Positions 27,820 to 32,072 of a stretch of 32,072 nt of DNA are shown one piece after another. Source of the DNA: an uncultured Shewanella sp. (GTDB lineage Bacteria; Pseudomonadota; Gammaproteobacteria; Enterobacterales; Shewanellaceae); the NCBI RefSeq assembly GCF_947495455.1, contig NZ_CANLZC010000067.1, positions 1 through 32,072 on the forward strand, in the 5' to 3' direction. Both the position numbers and the translations under genes were made by a program. Within the stretch, counting starts at the first letter, position 1, and each line of letters starts with the position of its first letter. The notes below the pieces were generated by a model that made no database searches, was not told where the DNA came from, and saw nothing but the letters and a program-made list of their open reading frames with translations.

Positions 27820-27855
27820 TAATATAAGCTTACTCAAGAAGATCCACTTATATTA
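27820..27855 (-). terminator. Inverted repeat at the end of truC
   Basis: TAATATAAG (27820-27828) and CTTATATTA (27847-27855) are complementary nine-base arms around an 18-base loop; the right arm overlaps the truC stop codon. It is AT-rich and has no clear T-run, so its role as a terminator is uncertain. Nothing else is seen in the 306-base yqcA-truC gap except the small frame at 27666. Confidence 0.35.
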
Positions 27856-29167
27856 AGCAGCCTTCATCTTGACTTAATATCTCTTCAGTCCAGCCTAGTC
27901 CATGAAATAAAGGCAACCATTCTGGATCTAACTCCGTTTCAAGCACCATTCGCTCTCCCGTCCTTGGGTGATCAAAACATAATTTTTTCGCAATCAACCA
28001 AAGACGATTAACATTAAAGTGCTCTCTAAAAAATTTATTTTGCTTACCGTCTCCGTGAGTGGTATCACCGATAATGGGGTGACGTAAATGAGCCATATGA
28101 CGCCTCAATTGATGCTTACGGCCTGTTAAAGGCTTAAGGTAAACCAAGGCATATCGACTCGTCGAATAACGACCCGAAGCATAAGGGATCTCAGCATTGA
28201 GTAAAGGCTGATAATCTGTCACCGCATCCTGCGCCAATTTACTTGCATTCACATTTTTATCGCCAAGGGCATCCAGTTCTTTCTTTAAAGGATAATCGAG
28301 TCTAGCCGCCTCATTCATATTCCCTCTTACTACAGCTAAATAGTGTTTTTCAATACTGTGGCACTCAAATTGTTCACATAATTGCCGTGCCATTTCACTG
28401 CTTTTTGCAAACAATAAGATCCCCGATGTAGGCCTATCTAAACGATGCACAGGATATACATGACAACCCACTTGATCTCTTAATAACTGCATAGCAAAAA
28501 AGCGTTCCTTCCTTGCCAAATACGTTCGATGAACTAATAGCCCAGCGGGTTTATGAATGGCAACAATATCATCATCTTCATATAAAATAACCAACTTTGG
28601 CGGCACTTCATCATCAGAAACAGAACAGTGCTCCACTGATAGTGTATCGCCACTTCCATCAGAAACAGAGCTGTGAGCCACTGATGATGTATTACCATGT
28701 TCATCAGAAACAAGGCCCTGCTCCACTGATGGTGTATCACCATGCTCATCAGAAACAAGGCCCTGCTCCACTGGTGATGTATCACCATGTTCATCAGAAA
28801 CAAGGCCCTGCTCCACTGGTGATGTATCACCATTGCCATCAGGATCGGCTTGAGAGCTCAAAAACAAAGCATCAAAATACTGAAACTCTTCCACTAACTC
28901 ATTAAGGTTAGCGTCCATTCCCCAAACTTGCTCAGCCATTGGCGCTAATCCCATTTTATTGGGTAAAGGTAAGTTTTTCTCGATCAGCACTCGCATTTGC
29001 GGTAAAAAGACAAATTGAAGCCACTGTTCAAAAGTCATTGAATCGATGGCAAATGGAACTTGACTCAACATAGCTTCAGCAGAAGGCGCTTCGACAGGTA
29101 AACGCTTTTTTACAAACAATAACCTTTCAATATGAATTAACTTTTTTTGAACAAGGGTATGCAACAT
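27848..29167 (-). CDS. truC: YqcC-TruC fusion: tRNA pseudouridine(65) synthase with DUF446 N-terminal domain
   Basis: Two proteins that are separate, adjacent genes in E. coli are joined here. From the preferred start (MLHTLVQKKLIHIERLL) the 439-residue product has: a YqcC/DUF446 domain at about 1-105 (PFAIDSMTFEQWLQFVFLPQMRVLIEKNLPLPNKMGLAPMAEQ); a repeat linker at about 112-187, five units of 15 residues (consensus GDTSPVEQGLVSDEH); and the RluA-family pseudouridine synthase TruC from about 190, with HKPAGLLVHRT, the catalytic VHRLDRPTSGILLFAKS, and GRKHQLRRHMAHLRHPIIGD. TruC makes pseudouridine 65 in tRNA-Ile1 and tRNA-Asp. The open frame extends 21 codons upstream to a TTG at 29230, which lacks a good ribosome-binding site. 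A missed frameshift is unlikely, since the whole linker stays in frame. Confidence 0.92.
   Translation of the reverse strand: MLHTLVQKKLIHIERLLFVKKRLPVEAPSAEAMLSQVPFAIDSMTFEQWLQFVFLPQMRVLIEKNLPLPNKMGLAPMAEQVWGMDANLNELVEEFQYFDALFLSSQADPDGNGDTSPVEQGLVSDEHGDTSPVEQGLVSDEHGDTPSVEQGLVSDEHGNTSSVAHSSVSDGSGDTLSVEHCSVSDDEVPPKLVILYEDDDIVAIHKPAGLLVHRTYLARKERFFAMQLLRDQVGCHVYPVHRLDRPTSGILLFAKSSEMARQLCEQFECHSIEKHYLAVVRGNMNEAARLDYPLKKELDALGDKNVNASKLAQDAVTDYQPLLNAEIPYASGRYSTSRYALVYLKPLTGRKHQLRRHMAHLRHPIIGDTTHGDGKQNKFFREHFNVNRLWLIAKKLCFDHPRTGERMVLETELDPEWLPLFHGLGWTEEILSQDEGCLI
28607..28831 (-). repeat. Five tandem 45-base repeats inside yqcC-truC
   Basis: Five head-to-tail units of exactly 45 bases (15 codons) lie between the two domains. 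The three units nearest YqcC are nearly identical (each encoding GDT, SP or PS, VEQGLVSDEH); the two nearest TruC are more diverged (VAHSSVSDGS, VEHCSVSDDE). The length keeps the frame. The pattern suggests recent expansion at the YqcC end and an acidic, flexible linker. Confidence 0.95.
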
Positions 29168-29225
29168 ATCTGACTTCTTAAATGTAATAGGCTCAATTTT
29201 TTCAAATAAGATCATACCATCAATG

Positions 29226-29304
29226 CCCAAATGAAATGAAGATGCTCATTTCACTTGGGTATAATGTGACTTATCCCTATAATACCTACTCAATTTCTTA
29301 TAAT
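29226..29304 (+). promoter_or_regulatory. Promoter region with inverted repeat and three TATAAT boxes
   Basis: Between divergent yqcC-truC and the DUF3549 gene lie an inverted repeat with 14-base arms (29226-29239 and 29246-29259, one mismatch) and three exact TATAAT hexamers at 29260, 29278 and 29299. The best plus-strand promoter is TTGGGT (29255-29260), 17 bases, TATAAT (29278-29283). The third box lies only 11 bases before the ATG and would give an almost leaderless message. Confidence 0.6.
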
Positions 29305-29315
29305 GTGGCAGTAAC

Positions 29316-30329
29316 ATGGATAAAATAACAACACTTAGCCAATTTCTTTCATTAGGTGGCAGCCAATTTCAAGTGTATGAAATGGGCCGTCGAGTGCAGC
29401 ATATCGATACTGATACATTTGAGCAAATTGAAGCATTAACAATTCCTTACCCCAGCCCTTTACTGGGACACGCTCAATTTGCTTTAGTTTTCTGGGATGA
29501 AACACAAGATCATTTCATTTGGTTTTTAAAGCTCCCTCTGGATGAGCAAGGCCTACTCTCTCCAGCGCCCCGCACACAATTTATAAAAATGATCATTGAA
29601 GCGCTGGGCAACGCTCCCACACAAAAACTGACCCAAGCACAGCAAGACAAATTGGCTAATCACCCCTTTAGCTTTAAACCCAGTCCAGAAAAACTGGCCA
29701 TGTTCAATGCGCTAGTGAGAAAAAAACTAAACCAAGCTCCTTCGCAGCAATACCAAACTGCCTATGACTATTTAGCAAACAAGCATAAAGGTAATCAATG
29801 GGAAAAAGTAGGTTTACAAGGCATAGCAGATGTTTGTGTCAGAATGAATGACAATCCCCATCTCGAGCTCATTAAAAATGGATTATCTCAGTCCCCCATT
29901 GAAGTTCAAATCGCAATCTGTCAATGTTTGGAACACTTAAGCATTGACGCTTCTTTAGCGCATTTGTTATTAAACCAAATTATAAATGAGCAAACAGATC
30001 ATAATCTTTATCGATTGAGAGCGCTTGCTTCCTATCCTAATTTGGCTAAAGAAGCCATAATGCATTGGGATCGACAAAATCAATTAACACCTGAATTGCT
30101 TATTACCATCGCAGCCAGGAATTGGACAACACTCCAAGATACACAGTTACAAACACTTTATTTAGACGCGTTAGCCAAAAATGAACAAGCTTTTTTTAAT
30201 CAATTATTCATTGAATTAGTTGCAATACCTGTGTTAAGACCACTGCTACTTGCCCAACTTCGTAGCCCTGAGCGAAGTCCTCAACTTACCCAAGCCATAG
30301 GTGGATTATTCAAGGCAACCAAATCATGA
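29316..30329 (+). CDS. DUF3549 family protein
   Basis: A 337-residue soluble protein beginning MDKITTLSQFLSLGGSQFQVYEMGRRVQHID, which I recognise as the DUF3549 family of Vibrio/Shewanella-type bacteria; its function is not known. Seen: an N-terminal alpha/beta part with FVWD-like strands (FALVFWDETQDHFIWFLKLPLDEQGLL) and a helical C-terminal half with repeat-like helices (residues about 150-330), which may be HEAT-like. No signal peptide or membrane segment is seen. Its stop overlaps the next gene's start by four bases (ATGA), so the two are translationally coupled and probably work together. It is divergent from yqcC-truC. Confidence 0.88.
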   Translation: MDKITTLSQFLSLGGSQFQVYEMGRRVQHIDTDTFEQIEALTIPYPSPLLGHAQFALVFWDETQDHFIWFLKLPLDEQGLLSPAPRTQFIKMIIEALGNAPTQKLTQAQQDKLANHPFSFKPSPEKLAMFNALVRKKLNQAPSQQYQTAYDYLANKHKGNQWEKVGLQGIADVCVRMNDNPHLELIKNGLSQSPIEVQIAICQCLEHLSIDASLAHLLLNQIINEQTDHNLYRLRALASYPNLAKEAIMHWDRQNQLTPELLITIAARNWTTLQDTQLQTLYLDALAKNEQAFFNQLFIELVAIPVLRPLLLAQLRSPERSPQLTQAIGGLFKATKS

Positions 30330-30682
30330 TTGATATTTTCATTATTCTTGTCATCGTCGTTATTATTGTTTTCTTCTGGCAACTGAGACAAATGGCAGAA
30401 GTGAGTCGTATTTACGTTAACAAAGAATGCCAAAAGCAACATGTTCAACTTTTAGCCATTGCACAAGACTCTGCTCGTCCAAGTCTAGGCGGAAATACTG
30501 GTTTTACTTGGAAAGCAAAATATTTATTTGAATTCAGCACCAATGGCATTGATAAACATCAAGGACACATTTTGATGTTAGGCACAAGAGTCCAAAAAAT
30601 AGAATGGCCTGTTTTTCCAGAGCCTGAATGGCAACAAGCACCTGATGCAAAAGGACAAATAGGTCGCTGCCCTAATCGCTAA
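30326..30682 (+). CDS. DUF3301 family membrane-anchored protein
   Basis: A 118-residue protein with one N-terminal membrane segment (IDIFIILVIVVIIVFFWQL, 2-20) followed by the DUF3301 core: RQMAEVSRIYVNKECQKQHVQLLAIAQDSARPSLGG, TWKAKYLFEFSTNG, and the C-terminal RVQKIEWPVFPEPEWQQAPDAKGQIGRCPNR. Function unknown; it is regularly found with DUF3549. The last few codons lie inside a 91-base tandem duplication that continues past the stop, so the native C-terminus may have changed. Confidence 0.86.
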   Translation: MIDIFIILVIVVIIVFFWQLRQMAEVSRIYVNKECQKQHVQLLAIAQDSARPSLGGNTGFTWKAKYLFEFSTNGIDKHQGHILMLGTRVQKIEWPVFPEPEWQQAPDAKGQIGRCPNR

Positions 30683-30868
30683 CACTATGTGTGTACTGCC
30701 AGTGAAATTAAATGGCAAGAAGCAGCTGTTTCAAAGCCCTAAAGGACAGATAGATCGTTGCCCCAATCGCTAACACTATGTGTGTACTGCCAGTGAAATT
30801 AAATGGCAAGAAGCAGCTGTTCCAAAGCCCTAAAGGTGCAAAAGGACAAATAGGGCAATGTCCAACAA
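30651..30868 (+). repeat. 91-base tandem duplication at the 3' end of the DUF3301 gene
   Basis: Copy 1 (30651-30741) and copy 2 (30742-30832) differ at about five positions; a diverged partial third copy follows (AAAGGACAAATAGGGCAATG). Each begins near AAGGACA and contains ATCGCTAACACTATG. Because 91 is not a multiple of three, each copy brings a new frame with its own ATG: 30687-30773 (28 residues) and 30778-30918 (46 residues), which re-encode GQI-(D/G)-xCP-like tails. Confidence 0.9.
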
Positions 30869-30898
30869 TCCATTTTCATTTTAAAAATCAATTTTATA

Positions 30899-30929
30899 AA
30901 AGAAAAGGCACGACATAAGTCGTGCCTTT
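30899..30929 (-). terminator. Terminator of the CsrB-like RNA
   Basis: A perfect 11-base stem, AAAGGCACGAC (30904-30914) with its complement (30919-30929) around ATAA. On the minus strand it is followed by TTTTCTTTTAT. It could also stop plus-strand transcripts of the DUF3549-DUF3301 pair, with a poorer T-run. Confidence 0.88.
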
Positions 30930-31489
30930 CTATTTATTGATTAAGCTATCCCGCTATTTTCATGCTCCCTGCACCATCCGTGGGATCAATATGCTCCATG
31001 CTTCATCCATGTGCATCCATGTCATCCTTGTACCTATTAGGTACACCATCCTTGACACCGCACTTATCCTTTGCTTGGCTTGCTTAATCCTTCAGCGTGT
31101 CCAGAATCATCCTTGAGGATGCGATTGGCCATAATCCTTCTAATATTGCCATCCAAAGCAACCTGCAATAATCCTTTGCAGAAATGGCACTTTTCCTTTA
31201 TGAGATAAACGGCTTAATCCTTAAAGCCTCATCCTTGATCACACACATTAACCGTATCCTAATCCTAACCTAAGGCTAGAGATTGGCTTATTCCTTAAGC
31301 TATTCCGCTGTCATCCATGAAAATTTTTACATACTGTCCTTGTAACTTGCCTTTCAGGCAACAACTTTCGTCCATTTTTGCAACCATCCCTTTGCTATTA
31401 GCCTTCATCCAGAAAGCCTCATCCATAAGCCACAAAGTGTAATAGCTAGCGTCCTGAACTAAATACCACTCAATTGACCTCCCTGTACC
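30899..31489 (-). ncRNA. csrB: CsrB-type regulatory RNA (CsrA sponge)
   Basis: On the minus strand this stretch holds about 30 GGA motifs, roughly one per 20 bases, many as AAGGAT or ATGGATG. Several sit in loops of short hairpins: GGCTTTAAGGATTAAGCC (31211-31228), CTGCAAAGGATTATTGCAG (31163-31181), GCTTAAGGAATAAGC (31286-31300). GGA in hairpin loops is the CsrA-binding element, and CsrB RNAs sequester CsrA by carrying many of them. The predicted 5' end, GGTACAGGGAGGTCA, resembles the start of E. coli CsrB. The RNA ends in a strong terminator. In E. coli csrB also lies by yqcC-truC-yqcA, so position and structure agree. At about 590 nt it is longer than the E. coli RNA (about 369 nt). A 70-codon open frame inside it (31295-31507) looks incidental. 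Confidence 0.85.
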
Positions 31490-31501
31490 TTCTAAAGTGT
31501 A
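31489..31501 (-). promoter_or_regulatory. Putative -10 box and start site of the CsrB-like RNA
   Basis: On the minus strand TACACT (31496-31501) lies seven bases before a G at 31489 that begins GGTACAGGGAGG. No good -35 hexamer is seen at 16-18 bases, as expected for an activator-dependent promoter. Confidence 0.5.
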
Positions 31502-31800
31502 ATCCAAAAAAACAAAATAAACACAAGCAAAACACTATAATAACAAATGTTTCTTATAGAAAAAAAAAGCATAAAAAAATAAACTATTGTTAATAATATA
31601 AAATATCAAAAATAAGACACGATATATTGAATATTATGAAGAATATTTATTTCTATTTGTGCGAAATAGCTTACAAGACTTAAGGACTACAACCTATTAT
31701 GTAAATATAATGTAACTATAATTTAGCTTAACCTAAATATCGGCACTCAGCATCAATTAAGAAAAAAATAAAATAGCACTCATTACCCAATACCCAAATT
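31502..31800. other. AT-rich upstream region of the CsrB-like RNA
   Basis: No gene is visible. The stretch is strongly AT-rich with A- and T-tracts, suited to bending or nucleoid-protein binding, and contains a GacA/UvrY-type site (listed separately). A T-rich run on the minus strand near 31765-31780 may mark the end of the next GGA-rich element to the right. Confidence 0.5.
31658..31675 (-). promoter_or_regulatory. GacA/UvrY-type binding site upstream of csrB
   Basis: TGTGCGAAATAGCTTACA matches the response-regulator consensus TGTAAG-N6-CTTACA at 10 of 12 fixed positions, with one half-site perfect. It is centred about 178 bases upstream of the predicted RNA start; a far-upstream position is also seen for csrB in enterobacteria. 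This suggests activation by a BarA/UvrY (VarS/VarA)-type system. Confidence 0.65.
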
Positions 31801-32072
31801 AAGGTTTTGAGATCCTTAACCATCCCTGTCAGCAATATTATGTTTAAATTCAATTTCTGGCGTAGCTTGCTCGTCATGTCCCTATGTCATTGCCCATCCT
31901 TTGGCAATTGAACCTTCATTAATGGGCATTTACCATAGAAAGTGACAATACTGCTTTTCACACTCAAGCTTAGCAACACACCTCCTTGTTTAACGTCCCT
32001 ATGCCATTGTCCATCCTTTGAAAAACCAATATCCTTAATCGGCATTTCCTACTGCCTCTTGCAATACTGCTT
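31801..32072 (-). other. Second GGA-containing repeat stretch, cut by the window edge
   Basis: No gene is seen. Two diverged copies lie about 116 bases apart: GTCCCTATG starts at 31878 and 31995, and CAATACTGCTT at 31946 and 32062. On the minus strand there are about 10 GGA motifs, including a hairpin ATTGCCAAAGGATGGGCAAT with GGA in its loop and GGTTAAGGATCTCAAAACC. It could be a second Csr-type RNA whose promoter lies beyond the window, or a decayed duplicate. Motif density is lower than in the RNA at 30899-31489. Confidence 0.4.

Noticed and set aside
28607..28831. CRISPR array
   Set aside because: The repeats are directly adjacent with no spacers, have a 15-codon period and stay in frame within truC.
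30930..31320. CRISPR or dispersed repeat reading of the ATCCTT/CATCCAT words
   Set aside because: The words are short and irregularly spaced and sit within small hairpins on one strand, ending at a terminator, which fits a Csr-type RNA better.
31295..31507. A 70-codon minus-strand open frame
   Set aside because: It begins upstream of the predicted RNA start and is full of GGATGA-type motifs; the peptide resembles no known protein and the frame is explained by the CsrB-like RNA.

Overview
The window is a core chromosomal segment of a gammaproteobacterium of the Alteromonadales type. Gene order, protein sequences and the presence of paired DUF3549/DUF3301 genes point to Shewanellaceae or a close relative with moderate-to-low GC; the species cannot be fixed from the sequence alone.

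Left edge (1-2230): a D-lactate dehydrogenase-like FAD/Fe-S protein, read leftwards, loses its family resemblance just after the first Fe-S motif and stops at base 37. It looks truncated or disrupted. A 328-base gap with one inverted repeat separates it from the next block.

Central block (2231-22150, all minus strand): the classic envelope/translation cluster, transcribed right to left: rpsB, tsf, pyrH, frr, uppS, cdsA, dxr, rseP, bamA, skp, lpxD, fabZ, lpxA, lpxB, rnhB, dnaE, tilS. It joins ribosomal protein S2 and EF-Ts, UMP kinase, ribosome recycling, undecaprenyl-PP and CDP-diacylglycerol synthesis, the MEP pathway, sigma-E signalling, outer-membrane protein assembly, lipid A synthesis, RNA-primer removal, replication and tRNA modification. 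Terminator-like hairpins follow rpsB, tsf, frr and rnhB. The accA gene, usually found between dnaE and tilS, is not there.

Right of rpsB, map and glnD run on the plus strand from a divergent promoter region; glnD converges on purU across a strong bidirectional terminator.

Right block (27095-32072): yqcA (flavodoxin) and a yqcC-truC gene fusion on the minus strand, then DUF3549 and DUF3301 genes on the plus strand, then a gene-free region of more than 1.1 kb. This region is not empty. Its minus strand encodes what I read as a CsrB-type regulatory RNA (about 590 nt, about 30 GGA motifs, many in small hairpin loops), ending in a strong terminator, with a -10 box and an upstream GacA/UvrY-type palindrome. 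The same neighbourhood (yqcA-truC-yqcC-csrB) is found in E. coli. Beyond it, running off the right edge, is a second GGA-containing stretch made of two diverged copies about 116 bases apart.

Most noteworthy: the unannotated CsrB-like RNA and its possible second copy; the YqcC-TruC fusion joined by five 45-base repeats; the 91-base tandem duplication at the end of the DUF3301 gene; the broken dehydrogenase; and the missing accA.
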